DNA of 64,000 bases from Roseibium sp. HPY-6 (GCF_040530035.1 NZ_JBEWCD010000002.1:2835793-2899792); one strand, 5' to 3'. Shown: positions 37,460 to 47,288, counted from the stretch's first letter. Notes: generated by a model from the letters alone, not told the origin. Translations and numbers: made by a program.

Positions 37460-39007
37460 GTGAGGCTGGTGCAGATACCCAAGGTTGCGCTGCTTGGAAT
37501 GATTTTGGAATCGAACCGCTTCGCGCGGCCTGCAGGCGAAGATGATTTCCGTTCGCTGACATGGCTTGAAGGAGACGCGCTGCTGAACGAGGCGCGTTCG
37601 CCTGTACCCGCTCTTGCGTCCGAGTTTGCGGCTTTTGTCCGCGCGATGGATGCCACCGGGCCATGGCTGCCCGTACCGTGCACGCTGGCGGCCAGTCATC
37701 CGGCCGGGCCCGTCGAACGTGATGTGTTTGAAAAGGTGAGCGGTGAGATCATCGACCGGCTTCGCAAGGACGGCCCTTTCGATGCGGTCTATATCTGCAA
37801 CCACGGTGCGATGGTCGCCGAACACAGCCACGATCCGGACGGAGATCTGATGGTTCTTGTGCGTGAGGCCGTGGGAAAAGAGCCGATTATCGTTACAACG
37901 CTCGATCTCCACGCGAACGTGTCTTTCAAGATGGTCGGAGCCTGTGATCTGATTGTCGGTTACCGAACCAACCCGCATGTGGACATGATCGAACGCGGGG
38001 AAGAAGCGGCCTTTTCGCTGAGACGCTGTCTTGCGGATGGAATTCGTCCGCAGGTCGCGCTCAAAAGACCACCCATCGTGCCATCGTCCGTGACCCTTCT
38101 GACAGCGGAAGTGCCCTATGGGGAGTTGATCGATTTTGGACAGCGGCGGCAGGCTGAACTCGGCGGCGCAGTCCTGAATGTCTCTGTATTCGGCAATTTC
38201 GTTTTTGCCGACACCCCTGACAATGGATTGAGTATCGTTGTGACGGCGCGCGAGGACCAGGCAATCGCGGAGAGCCTTGCTTCCGAAATCGCAGATCGGG
38301 CCTGGTCGATACGTGAAAAATTCTTGAGGACGCTGACACCTGTCGATGAGGCGGTGCGACTGGCAACGGAACCAAAACGAACGCCGGTTATCTTCTCGGA
38401 TGCGGGCGATAACCCGGGTGGTGGCGGCTCGGGTCGCACGACGGAGTTGCTTGCCACCTTGCATTCCGCCGGTGCGGAAAATGTTCTTTTCGGATCGTTC
38501 TTCGACCCTGACCTTGCCGCTGAAGCCCATCGCCTGGGTGTTGGCGCAAGCTTCGCGGCTGTCTTCAACCGCAATGCGGGATCTGCAGTCTGGGAGAAGT
38601 GGGATCACAGGTTTGAAGTGCCAGCAAAAGTCCTCGCGCTTCATGACGGAAATGTCGTCGGCGAGCGCGGTATGACAAAGGGGCGGCAACTTCATCTCGG
38701 ACCCTGCGCGGCGCTCGATCTTGGCGGGATACGCGCGGTTGTCATTTCCGATCGGGCTCAGACAGCTGATCCTGTGTTTTTTCACATGCTTGGCCTTAAT
38801 GTCGGCGACGCCCGGTGTGTCGTCGTCAAGTCGCGTGGGCACTTTCGGGCCGGTTTCGCGAAGTGGTTTGCTCCGGAGCAAGTTTACGAGATTGATACGG
38901 CGGGCCTTACCAGCCCTGTGCTGGAACGGTGGCCGTTCAAGTTCATACCGCGCCCGAGTTTTCCGCTCGATCGTGACACTGTCTGGACAGATGCCGGGCA
39001 CAGCTAA
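37460..39007 (+). CDS. M81-family (MlrC-like) metallopeptidase
   Basis: A 515-residue protein of the microcystinase C group. The N-terminal domain has the metal ligands in TTLDLHANVS (Asp and His) and YRTNPHVDMIERG (His). The C-terminal MlrC domain has FSDAGDNPGGGGSG. MlrC finishes linear microcystin breakdown in sphingomonads, but most M81 proteins act on unknown amides or peptides. The GTG at 37460 was taken because it places VALLGMILESNRF, the family start, about ten residues in; a GTG at 37469 is also possible. The 3' end overlaps the convergent LysR gene by 4 bp. Confidence 0.87.
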   Translation: MRLVQIPKVALLGMILESNRFARPAGEDDFRSLTWLEGDALLNEARSPVPALASEFAAFVRAMDATGPWLPVPCTLAASHPAGPVERDVFEKVSGEIIDRLRKDGPFDAVYICNHGAMVAEHSHDPDGDLMVLVREAVGKEPIIVTTLDLHANVSFKMVGACDLIVGYRTNPHVDMIERGEEAAFSLRRCLADGIRPQVALKRPPIVPSSVTLLTAEVPYGELIDFGQRRQAELGGAVLNVSVFGNFVFADTPDNGLSIVVTAREDQAIAESLASEIADRAWSIREKFLRTLTPVDEAVRLATEPKRTPVIFSDAGDNPGGGGSGRTTELLATLHSAGAENVLFGSFFDPDLAAEAHRLGVGASFAAVFNRNAGSAVWEKWDHRFEVPAKVLALHDGNVVGERGMTKGRQLHLGPCAALDLGGIRAVVISDRAQTADPVFFHMLGLNVGDARCVVVKSRGHFRAGFAKWFAPEQVYEIDTAGLTSPVLERWPFKFIPRPSFPLDRDTVWTDAGHS

Positions 39008-39915
39008 ACGGTCTCCGAATATTCGTCCGGCGGTGTGGTGTTCTTGACATACTCCATGAATTGTCTCGCAAACTCGGAGGGCTGGCGCCCGGACGGCAAA
39101 ACAAAGCTCGTGTGATACGTGATGGGAGCGTCGAACGGCCTTACTGAAATGTCCGGCATGCCGCCCGACAGGACCGGAAAAGGATTGAGCAAGGTGACGC
39201 CGAGGCCTTCGCGAACTAGTTCAAGCGCAGCCATGTTTGTTGCCGTTTCCGCCACTGTCCTTGGGCGAACCCCTGCGCGTGCGAAGACCTGTTCTGTAAT
39301 CGCTCTTGTTCCGAGGCGGCGCAAAAACTCAACGAGTTCAACATCTTCCAGATCCGATGGGGAAACAATTTCCTTTTTCTCGAGCGGATGTCCGCTCGGC
39401 ATAGCGCAGACAACATGAGACTTGCGCCATGGAATGAGCGTGACCCCCGTTCGCTGGATCATCGCGCTGGTGAGGCCAAGGTCGTAGCGCAGGTCGAGAA
39501 TACCGGAGACGAGGACGTCGGTTGCCTGAATGTCCAGTTGAAGGTGTTTGCCTGGGTTCTGTTTCAAAAACGCGGCCACGCGCTTGATTACAAAATTATG
39601 CGCCAATGTCGGCGGCACGATCAGACGTAGCGGGTCCTCGTCTGCGGCAGCCCACTCGGCGCCTTCAATCAACGCCAGCGTTTCAAAGAGCGGATCAAGC
39701 TGCTCATTCAACCTGAGGGCAGCCGCAGTGGGTTCGATCTTGCCCGAGCTGCGCAGGAAGAGGTCGCGGCCGACCCGTTGCTCGAGTTGCCCCAGGGCCC
39801 GGCTGATGGACGATTGTGAGACACCAAGTCTGCGGGCCGCGCCTATGGTTGTTCCGGTTGTCACCAGCGCCCGCAGCGCTTCCATTTCTCTCAGTCGGTG
39901 TCGGGGTTCTGCCAT
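39004..39915 (-). CDS. LysR-family transcriptional regulator
   Basis: A 303-residue regulator. The N-terminal HTH is GAARRLGVSQSSISRALGQLE, followed by LFLR and the LysR substrate-binding domain (about 90-295). It is divergent from the ABC importer gene at 40082, the usual layout for LysR control of a neighbour. A palindrome in the gap is a possible operator. The effector may be the imported amide or peptide. Confidence 0.9.
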   Translation of the reverse strand: MAEPRHRLREMEALRALVTTGTTIGAARRLGVSQSSISRALGQLEQRVGRDLFLRSSGKIEPTAAALRLNEQLDPLFETLALIEGAEWAAADEDPLRLIVPPTLAHNFVIKRVAAFLKQNPGKHLQLDIQATDVLVSGILDLRYDLGLTSAMIQRTGVTLIPWRKSHVVCAMPSGHPLEKKEIVSPSDLEDVELVEFLRRLGTRAITEQVFARAGVRPRTVAETATNMAALELVREGLGVTLLNPFPVLSGGMPDISVRPFDAPITYHTSFVLPSGRQPSEFARQFMEYVKNTTPPDEYSETV

Positions 39916-39964
39916 TGAGAAGACTTCCGGCGCATCGGCTCAGGGCTGCGGTCTGGATTGCCCT

Positions 39965-39978
39965 ATGCAAAAATGCAT
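39965..39978. promoter_or_regulatory. Possible LysR operator
   Basis: ATGCA-AAAA-TGCAT, a perfect 5-bp inverted repeat in the 166-bp gap between lysR and the ABC importer. It contains the T-N11-A pattern common to LysR sites. Confidence 0.4.
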
Positions 39979-40081
39979 TAACTTTGATGTTGGCAATGAA
40001 TTTTCTGCAAGCTAACATCTTTTCCATCGTGCGGCAAAAGTCCGGATAAGGACACCGCGCTTCCGAGGGAGTTACATAGTT

Positions 40082-41665
40082 ATGAGAAAACTTTCAGCCG
40101 TCGCGGTGGCGACGGTAAGCGCGCTGGCGTTGTTCACAGGGGCGGCTCTGGCAGAAAAGCTCACCATCGGGCTGGCTTCAGAGCCCACATCGATGGATCC
40201 GCATTTTCATAATCTTGGACCGAACAATGCAATGTCGGTCCATATTTTTGATCGCCTGATTGCTCAGGACGAGAAACAGCGTCTTTCACCCGGGCTTGCC
40301 GTTTCCTGGAAGCCGATTGATGACCTGACCTGGGAATTCAAATTGCGCGAAGGCGTGAAGTTTCACGACGGCAGTGATTTCACGGCAGATGATGTCATCT
40401 GCACCATGGAACGCGCGCCGGAAGTCCCGAATTCACCTTCAGGCTATGGTACTTACCTGAAAGGCAAATCCTTCAAGAAAATTGACGACTACACCGTACA
40501 CGCCATCACCGAAGCGCCTTATCCGCTGATGGCCAATGACATCTCCACGATACCGGTGATTTCCGACAGTGCCGGGTGCGGCGCCGCGACAGAAGACTTC
40601 AATGCCGGCACAGCGTCCGTTGGCACCGGTCCGTACAAGTTTTCAGACTACAAGCCCGGTGAAAGCATCACGCTTGTTCGCAACGACGACTACTGGGGTG
40701 ATGCTCCGGCATGGAGCGAGGTGGAGTTCCGCCCGATCAAGTCCGGTCCAAGCCGGGTTGCGGCCCTGCTGGCCGGTGATGTCGACATGATTGCCGGTGT
40801 TCCGACGACCGACATTTCGACGTTGGAAGCAAAGGACGATATCCAGCTCAGCCAAGGTGTCTCGAACCGTGTGATCTATCTGCACATGGATCAGTTCCGC
40901 GAGAATTCGCCTTTCGTGAAAGGGAATGACGGCAGCGAGATCAAAAATCCGCTGATGGACCAGCGTGTCCGTCTTGCGATCTCCAAGGCGATTAACCGTG
41001 ATGCGATTGTCGAACGTGTCATGGAGGGTGTTGCGATACCTGCAGGCCAGCTTCTGCCTGAGGGCTTCTTTGGCGTCTCAGACAAGTTGTCGCCTGAAGC
41101 TTATGACCCGGAAGCTGCCAAGGCATTGCTCGCAGAAGCGGGATATGGCGACGGTTTCCAGCTGACAATCCATGGTCCGAACGACCGTTACATCAACGAT
41201 GCCAAGATTGCCGAGGCGATCGGTCAGATGCTGACCAGGGTCGGTATCAAGACCGCTGTTGAGACGATGCCGCGCTCTGTCTACTTCGGACGTGCGTCCC
41301 GCGGCAGCCCGGACGGGCTTCCGGAGTTCAGCTTTATCCTGGTTGGATGGGGCGCAGGCTCCGGCGAAGCGTCTTCTCCCTTGAAGTCGCTCATCCACAC
41401 CTTCGACAAAGACAAGGGCTTCGGATCTTCCAATCGCGGACGTCACTCCAACGCCGAGATTGACGCGTTGATCGAGGAAGCCCTGCGGACCGTGGATGAC
41501 GAAAAGCGGCAGGATCTTCTTGCGAAGTCGACTGAGATGGCGATTGAGAATGTCGCGATCATTCCAACCCATTTCCAGGTGAATACCTGGGCCGCAAAGA
41601 AGGGTTTGAAATACACCCCCAGAACCGACGAATACACCCTCGCAATGGGCGTCGTGAAGGAATAG
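40082..41665 (+). CDS. Dipeptide-type ABC importer, substrate-binding protein
   Basis: A 527-residue family 5 binding protein with a Sec signal peptide (cleavage after ALA, about residue 24). Family motifs include TIGLASEPTSMDPHF, LSPGLAVSWKPIDDLTWEFKLREGVKFHDG, and YDPEAAKALLAEAGYGDG. These proteins bind peptides, opines or other polar amides in the periplasm. First gene of the operon with two permeases and two ATPases. A strong stem-loop follows it, as is common after highly expressed binding-protein genes. Confidence 0.92.
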   Translation: MRKLSAVAVATVSALALFTGAALAEKLTIGLASEPTSMDPHFHNLGPNNAMSVHIFDRLIAQDEKQRLSPGLAVSWKPIDDLTWEFKLREGVKFHDGSDFTADDVICTMERAPEVPNSPSGYGTYLKGKSFKKIDDYTVHAITEAPYPLMANDISTIPVISDSAGCGAATEDFNAGTASVGTGPYKFSDYKPGESITLVRNDDYWGDAPAWSEVEFRPIKSGPSRVAALLAGDVDMIAGVPTTDISTLEAKDDIQLSQGVSNRVIYLHMDQFRENSPFVKGNDGSEIKNPLMDQRVRLAISKAINRDAIVERVMEGVAIPAGQLLPEGFFGVSDKLSPEAYDPEAAKALLAEAGYGDGFQLTIHGPNDRYINDAKIAEAIGQMLTRVGIKTAVETMPRSVYFGRASRGSPDGLPEFSFILVGWGAGSGEASSPLKSLIHTFDKDKGFGSSNRGRHSNAEIDALIEEALRTVDDEKRQDLLAKSTEMAIENVAIIPTHFQVNTWAAKKGLKYTPRTDEYTLAMGVVKE

Positions 41666-41675
41666 CAGCCTTCAT

Positions 41676-41701
41676 CCGGGCCGCTGTAGTCAGCGGCCCG
41701 G
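41676..41701 (+). other. Stem-loop between binding-protein and permease genes
   Basis: CCGGGCCGCTG and CAGCGGCCCGG form a perfect 11-bp stem with a 4-nt loop. No T-tract follows, so it is more likely an mRNA-stabilising or partial-attenuation element than a terminator. Confidence 0.7.
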
Positions 41702-41726
41702 TCCTTCCTCAAGTCGAGAAAACCCA

Positions 41727-42704
41727 ATGACTGTTTTCGTCATCCGTCGGCTGATGCAGGCGATCTTTGTCGTGTTTCTCATGTCGGTCATCGTCTTCTT
41801 CGGCGTGAACGTTGTCGGCGACCCTGTTTACATGTTGGTCAGCCCCGATGCGGATCAGGCGGATATCGAAGCTGCGATCCGTCGCCTTGGGCTCGACCGG
41901 CCTATATGGGAACAGTATTTCCTGTTCTTGAAGGGGGCCTTGCAGGGTAATCTCGGAGACTCTTTTGTCTTCGGCGAGCCGGCGCTCAAGCTGATCCTGC
42001 ATCACATGCCGGCAACGCTTGAACTCGCATTCAGCGCGCTGTTTCTGTCGATCGTCCTTGGTATTCCGCTTGGCCTTTTTTCGGGGCTTTATCCGGACAA
42101 CCCGGTGTCGAAAGGCATCATGGCGGGATCTATTCTCGGGTTTTCGCTGCCAACATTCTGGGTCGGCCTTATGCTCATTCTGCTGTTTGCAGTCGAACTT
42201 GGCTGGCTTCCCTCGACAGGGCGCGGTGATACGGCCTCGATCTTCGGTATCGAGACCAGTCTGGCGACTTGGGACGGCATCAGGCACATTTTTCTTCCGG
42301 CGCTGAACCTTTCCCTCCTGAAGATATCGCTTGCGATCCGCTTGACCCGTGCAGGCGTGCGCGAGGCGATGGGTCAGGACTATGTGAAATACGCCCGTGC
42401 CAAAGGGCTTTCGACCAGCCGCATCATCTTCGTGCACGTCATGAAAAACATCATGATCCCGGTCGTTACGGTGATGGGCCTGGAATTCGGAAGCCTCATC
42501 GGCTTTTCCGTCGTGACCGAAACAATCTTCGCCTGGCCGGGCATGGGGAAACTTCTGATCGATGCCATCCTGCAGCTCGATCGTCCGGTTGTCGTGGCGT
42601 ACCTGATGATCATGGTCCTGTTCTTTGTCCTGATCAATCTGGTGGTCGACATCCTCTACTCAGTTCTGGATCCGCGGGTCCGTCTTCAGGATCAGGGCGC
42701 ATGA
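41727..42704 (+). CDS. Dipeptide-type ABC importer, permease 1 (DppB-like)
   Basis: A 325-residue permease with six transmembrane helices. The N-terminal motif FVIRRLMQAIFVVFLMS and the EAA loop REAMGQDYVKYARAKGLS are typical of DppB/OppB. It forms the channel with the next gene product. It overlaps that gene by 4 bp. Confidence 0.92.
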   Translation: MTVFVIRRLMQAIFVVFLMSVIVFFGVNVVGDPVYMLVSPDADQADIEAAIRRLGLDRPIWEQYFLFLKGALQGNLGDSFVFGEPALKLILHHMPATLELAFSALFLSIVLGIPLGLFSGLYPDNPVSKGIMAGSILGFSLPTFWVGLMLILLFAVELGWLPSTGRGDTASIFGIETSLATWDGIRHIFLPALNLSLLKISLAIRLTRAGVREAMGQDYVKYARAKGLSTSRIIFVHVMKNIMIPVVTVMGLEFGSLIGFSVVTETIFAWPGMGKLLIDAILQLDRPVVVAYLMIMVLFFVLINLVVDILYSVLDPRVRLQDQGA

Positions 42705-43618
42705 GCGACAGCACCATACAATCCACCACCCCGGTGAGCGTCAAAGTCGAGACGCCGTTTCAGCGGTTCAGGGCCGAGTTTTTCGAAAGCAGTATCGCGA
42801 CAATCGCGTTCGTCATTTTTACGATTATCGTCCTGCTTGCGATTCTGGCACCCTGGATCACCCCCCAAAATCCTTACGACCTGGCGCAGGTCGACGTGCT
42901 TGACGGTCGTCTGCCACCAGGATCAGAAGCGTTTGCCGGCTACACCATGTGGCTCGGATCCGATGGTGCGGGCAGGGATCTCTTTTCAGCGATCCTCTAT
43001 GGATTGCGCATTTCGATCTCCGTCGGTTTGGCGTCAGGCGTGATCGCCTTGTTCATCGGCATGGCCGTCGGCCTGATCGCCGCATATGTCGGTGGCCGGA
43101 CAGAAGCGATAATCATGCGCGTGGTCGATCTTCAGCTTTCGTTTCCGGCTACACTTGTAGCGCTGATGCTCGTCGCAATTCTTGGCAAGGGGGTCGACAA
43201 GATCATCCTCGCGCTTGTCGTTGCCCAATGGGCCTATTATGCCCGGACGGTTCGAGCAACCGCATTGGTGGAACGCAGCAAAGAGTATGTCGAAGCGGCC
43301 CAGTGTCTGGGGCTGTCCAGAATGAGGGTTGTCTTCGGGCATATCCTGCCAAACTGCCTTGCACCTCTGATTGTCGTCGGCACTGTGCAAACCGCGAGCG
43401 CGGTTTCTCTCGAAGCGACCCTTTCATTCCTCGGGGTCGGTTTGCCGCAGACCGAACCCTCGCTCGGCGTCCTGATTGCCAATGGTTTTGAGTACATGTT
43501 GTCCGGCCGGTACTGGATCTCTGTCTTTCCGGGAATAGCGCTGCTCTTGACCGTCGCGTCGATCAATCTGGTCGGAGACCAGTTGCGTGATGTCCTCAAT
43601 CCGAGGCTGAAGAAATGA
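42701..43618 (+). CDS. Dipeptide-type ABC importer, permease 2 (DppC-like)
   Basis: A 305-residue permease. The N-terminal extension is followed by a first helix, the LGSDGAGRDLFSAILYGLRIS motif and the EAA loop YVEAAQCLGLS. About six helices. The ATG at 42701 overlaps the previous stop (ATGA). The frame is open further upstream to 42269, but that part lies inside the first permease gene and is not coding. Confidence 0.92.
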   Translation: MSDSTIQSTTPVSVKVETPFQRFRAEFFESSIATIAFVIFTIIVLLAILAPWITPQNPYDLAQVDVLDGRLPPGSEAFAGYTMWLGSDGAGRDLFSAILYGLRISISVGLASGVIALFIGMAVGLIAAYVGGRTEAIIMRVVDLQLSFPATLVALMLVAILGKGVDKIILALVVAQWAYYARTVRATALVERSKEYVEAAQCLGLSRMRVVFGHILPNCLAPLIVVGTVQTASAVSLEATLSFLGVGLPQTEPSLGVLIANGFEYMLSGRYWISVFPGIALLLTVASINLVGDQLRDVLNPRLKK

Positions 43619-44589
43619 CCGCGGTGCTGGAAGTAAGCGGATTGAAGACGCATTTCTTCACGCATGCTGGTGTCGTCAAGGCCGTCGACGGGGTCGACTT
43701 TGCCGTCAGGAAGGGCGAGGTCATGGGGCTTGTCGGCGAATCCGGTTCGGGCAAATCCATCACAGGGTTCTCTATTCTTGGACTGATCGACCCGCCGGGC
43801 CGGATCGTCGAGGGCACGATCCGTTTCAACGGCGAAGACATTGCAAATGCGCCGGGAGAACAGCTCAAATCCATCAGAGGCAATCGCATCTCGATGATCT
43901 TTCAGGACCCGATGATGACACTCAACCCGGTTCTGCGCATCGACACCCAGATGATGGAAGCGATCCTCGCGCATGAGTCTGTTCCGAAACGACAGGCGTG
44001 GGAACGAAGCCGGGATGCGCTTGGACTGGTTGGAATACCATCACCGGAAGAACGCCTGCGCGCCTATCCGCACCAGCTGTCCGGAGGCATGCGTCAGCGT
44101 GTTTCCATCGCTATCGCATTCTTGAACAAGCCGGATCTCATCATTGCCGATGAACCGACCACCGCCCTGGATGTCACCATTCAGGCGCAGATCATCTATG
44201 AGGCCCAGAAATTGACGCGGCAAACGGGAACGGCAATGATCTGGATAACCCATGATCTGGCTGTCGTCGCAGGTCTCGCCGACAGGATTTCGGTGATGTA
44301 TGCGGGGCGTATCGTCGAACAGGGGCAGACGGACGATGTGATTGATCGACCGCTTCATCCCTATACTGTCGGGTTGCTCGGGTCGGTCCCGACGGCGAAC
44401 AACCGGGGCGAACGCCTGTTCCAGATTGAAGGCATGACGCCGAATATGCTGTCGTTGCCGGCAGGATGCGCCTTCGCGCCGCGTTGTGCGTTTGCAAGTG
44501 ATGCCTGTAAGGCGCCACCACCGGTCGAGCAAGTGGCGAACCGTGAATTGCGCTGCTATCACCCCCAAGCACAGGCAGCGGCTCAATGA
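43615..44589 (+). CDS. Dipeptide-type ABC importer, ATPase 1 (DppD-like)
   Basis: A 324-residue ATPase with Walker A GESGSGKSITG, signature LSGGMRQRVSIAIA and Walker B LIIADEPTTALDVT. The C-terminal oligopeptide-type extension has a cysteine-rich motif (AGCAFAPRCAFASDAC) that in relatives binds an iron-sulphur cluster. ATG overlaps the previous stop. Confidence 0.92.
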   Translation: MTAVLEVSGLKTHFFTHAGVVKAVDGVDFAVRKGEVMGLVGESGSGKSITGFSILGLIDPPGRIVEGTIRFNGEDIANAPGEQLKSIRGNRISMIFQDPMMTLNPVLRIDTQMMEAILAHESVPKRQAWERSRDALGLVGIPSPEERLRAYPHQLSGGMRQRVSIAIAFLNKPDLIIADEPTTALDVTIQAQIIYEAQKLTRQTGTAMIWITHDLAVVAGLADRISVMYAGRIVEQGQTDDVIDRPLHPYTVGLLGSVPTANNRGERLFQIEGMTPNMLSLPAGCAFAPRCAFASDACKAPPPVEQVANRELRCYHPQAQAAAQ

Positions 44590-45584
44590 CGGAACCGTTG
44601 GTCGAAATCCGCGCTGTGTCGAAACACTTTGCCAAGCGTTTGGATGTTGCCGGCAAGATCGCCCAGAAGCTTGGGGCGGGCGTCCGGGAGGAAGTCGTTC
44701 ACGCCGTTGACGATGTCACGCTGGAAATTCGGGCAGGGGAAGTCCTCGGACTGGTTGGCGAGTCAGGATGCGGCAAGTCCACCCTTGGTCGCGTCGTCGC
44801 CGGGATTCACGCCCCGACTGCCGGCCAGCTTCTCTTTCAAGGAAATGATGTCGCGACCCTTTCGAGCGCCGACAAAAAGGCGGCAACGCTTGCAGTTCAG
44901 ATGATTTTTCAGGATCCGTTCGCCAGCTTGAATCCAAGGATGCGCGTTGAGGACATCATTGGAGAAGCGCCGAAGGTACATGGCATTGTTTCAAGAAGCG
45001 AAGCGTCAGACTATGTCGACGACATCATGCGAAAAGTCGGGCTTGATCCGTCGTTGAAGCGGCGCTACGCACACCAGTTTTCAGGTGGCCAGCGCCAGCG
45101 TATCGGAATAGCGCGTGCACTCGCGGTGAAGCCGAAGTTTCTCGTGTGCGACGAGGCAATCGCCGCTCTGGATGTGTCGATCCAGGCGCAAGTCATCAAC
45201 CTGTTCATGGACTTGCGCGAAGAATTCGGGCTGACCTACCTGTTCATCAGCCATGATCTCAGTGTTGTTGAGCACATCGCCGACCGGGTTGCGATCATGT
45301 ATCTCGGACGGATTGTGGAAAGCGCGTCAACGGAGGAAATCTTCAGCGCGCCCAGGCACCCGTACACAAGAGCACTTCTGGCGGAAGCGCCGCGTCTTGA
45401 CCAGCGAAAGCGCGACTTCGCGCCGATCGAAGGCGAGATTCCCTCTCCACTGGCACCACCGGACGGGTGTTTTTTCAATCCGCGATGCCAGCATGCGCAG
45501 GACATTTGCCGTCAGCGCCAGCCACAGCTTGAGACGTTCGGAGAAGCACACTCGGTCGCCTGCCACTTTTGGAAGGACATCTGA
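44586..45584 (+). CDS. Dipeptide-type ABC importer, ATPase 2 (DppF-like)
   Basis: A 332-residue ATPase with Walker A GESGCGKSTLGR, signature FSGGQRQRIGIARAL and Walker B FLVCDEAIAALDVS. The Walker B region reads DEAIAALD instead of the usual DEPTSALD; the key Asp and Glu are kept. The C-terminal Cys motif (DGCFFNPRCQHAQDIC) is present. Overlaps the previous gene by 4 bp. Confidence 0.92.
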   Translation: MTEPLVEIRAVSKHFAKRLDVAGKIAQKLGAGVREEVVHAVDDVTLEIRAGEVLGLVGESGCGKSTLGRVVAGIHAPTAGQLLFQGNDVATLSSADKKAATLAVQMIFQDPFASLNPRMRVEDIIGEAPKVHGIVSRSEASDYVDDIMRKVGLDPSLKRRYAHQFSGGQRQRIGIARALAVKPKFLVCDEAIAALDVSIQAQVINLFMDLREEFGLTYLFISHDLSVVEHIADRVAIMYLGRIVESASTEEIFSAPRHPYTRALLAEAPRLDQRKRDFAPIEGEIPSPLAPPDGCFFNPRCQHAQDICRQRQPQLETFGEAHSVACHFWKDI

Positions 45585-45655
45585 ACGGAGCCAAGGCATC
45601 GCCAGACGCGTTTGAACCAGGCGTGACCGGCTTCCGCGCGACATTGGAGGAAAGA

Positions 45656-47080
45656 ATGAAAAACACGGATCGAGTCTGGGATTTGATCGATGCGCGCCGG
45701 GAGGACTACATCGGGCTTTCTGATCGTGTCTTCGACCTGCCGGAAATCGCCTATACTGAGTTCAAATCCGTCGCAGAGCACAAGAAGATGCTAGAACAGG
45801 AAGGATTTCGCATCACGGAAGGTGTTGCCGGAATACCGACGGCCATTGTCGGCGAGGCGGGGGAAGAAGGGCCGGTGATTGCCATTCTTGGCGAATTCGA
45901 TGCTCTTCCGGAATTGGGGCAGGTCGCCGGTGTCGCTGAACACCAACCGGTGGAAGCGGGCGGAGCAGGGCACGGATGCGGGCACAATCTCCTCGGCGCG
46001 GCCGCATTGCTGGCGGCTTCTGCGGTCAAGGACTACTTGAGCGAACGGGGTATCAAGGGACGCGTGCGCTACTACGGTTGCCCGGCAGAGGAGGGCGGTG
46101 CGGCCAAGACCTTCATGGTTCGCGAAGGTGTGTTTGAGGATGTGGATGCCGCGATTTCCTGGCATCCGGCAACTTTCACGGCGGTCAACGAAGCCAGATC
46201 CCTTGCCAACACGCGCATCGATTTCACCTTTCACGGCCGCGCAGCCCATGCCGCCGGTGCGCCTGAACTTGGGCGGAGTGCTCTCGATGCCATCGAACTG
46301 ATGAATGTTGGTGTCAATTACATGCGTGAACACATGCCGGACGAGGCGCGGGTGCATTATGCATATCTCGATGCGGGCGGAATTGCCCCGAATGTCGTGC
46401 AATCAAAGGCAACCGTTCGCCAGCTTGTCAGGGCCCGTGACCTTTCCGAACTGCGCGGGCTGATTGAACGTGTACGCAAGATCGCCGAAGGCGCTGCCCT
46501 GATGACGGAAACGGAAGTCGAAACCAACGTGGTCAGTGGCGTTTCCAACCTGATCGGCAACCGGCCGCTGGAAGAAACCATGCAGAAGAACATGGAGCGG
46601 CTCGGCGCACCGGATTTTGATGAACATGACCGGGAGTTTGCGGAAAAGATCCGGGCAACGCTCAGTCAGGACAACATCACAGTCTCATTCAGAAGGATCG
46701 GTGCGGAAGTGAACCCGGATCTTGCCCTTTGCGATTTTGTTGCGCCACTTGACCGGCACAGCGAAGGCGGCGAAGGCTCGACAGACGTTGGTGATGTCAG
46801 CTGGGCTGTCCCGACGGTTCAGGCACGGGTTGCCACATGCGCGGTCGGAACACCATTTCATACCTGGCAACTAACAGCTCAGGGCAAAGCCCCTGCGGCG
46901 CACAAGGGCATGACCCATGCAGCCAAAATAATGGCAGGCACCGCGGTGGATCTTTTTGAGGACAGCAGCACATTGGAAAGCGCCAAAGACGCCCACCAGA
47001 GAAAACTGGCGATTGACCCTTACGCCTGTCCAATACCGGATGATGTTGTGCCGCCGCTCAAGGCGATGAGCAATCAGTGA
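45656..47080 (+). CDS. M20-family amidohydrolase, AbgB-like
   Basis: A 474-residue zinc hydrolase resembling subunit B of p-aminobenzoyl-glutamate hydrolase. Motifs are FDLPEIAYTEFKS, GAGHGCGHNLLGAAAL (metal His/Cys), YGCPAEEGGAAKTFM (Glu-Glu) and FHGRAAHAAGAPELGRSALDAIEL. The family cleaves amide bonds of N-acyl amino acids. The ATG at 45656 has GAGG upstream; the longer frame from 45569 overlaps the ATPase gene. It is 71 bp after the ABC operon and is likely part of it. It may process the compound that the transporter imports. Confidence 0.88.
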   Translation: MKNTDRVWDLIDARREDYIGLSDRVFDLPEIAYTEFKSVAEHKKMLEQEGFRITEGVAGIPTAIVGEAGEEGPVIAILGEFDALPELGQVAGVAEHQPVEAGGAGHGCGHNLLGAAALLAASAVKDYLSERGIKGRVRYYGCPAEEGGAAKTFMVREGVFEDVDAAISWHPATFTAVNEARSLANTRIDFTFHGRAAHAAGAPELGRSALDAIELMNVGVNYMREHMPDEARVHYAYLDAGGIAPNVVQSKATVRQLVRARDLSELRGLIERVRKIAEGAALMTETEVETNVVSGVSNLIGNRPLEETMQKNMERLGAPDFDEHDREFAEKIRATLSQDNITVSFRRIGAEVNPDLALCDFVAPLDRHSEGGEGSTDVGDVSWAVPTVQARVATCAVGTPFHTWQLTAQGKAPAAHKGMTHAAKIMAGTAVDLFEDSSTLESAKDAHQRKLAIDPYACPIPDDVVPPLKAMSNQ

Positions 47081-47288
47081 CCGGAACAGACTGCCTGTAG
47101 CGAAGGAGCGTAATTTAATTGTAACTTTAAAAAATAGAGATAACTATATGAAAAATATTAGATTTAAAGAGAGTGTATAGATCCACTCAACAGGAGCAGC
47201 GAAACTCTTCTCTTGTTACTCAGACCTTTGTACGCGCGCTCATCTGATGGGTGTCGTCCTTCCGCGCGCAAGCGCTTGTTCGCTTACC

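Noticed and set aside
36463..37683. Longer reading of the M14-like gene from 37683
   Set aside because: The added part is antisense to the M81 gene and low in family character; GTG 37422 has a strong ribosome-binding site.
42269..42700. Upstream extension of the second permease frame
   Set aside because: It lies inside the first permease gene; the ATG at 42701 has the normal ATGA overlap and gives the usual DppC length.
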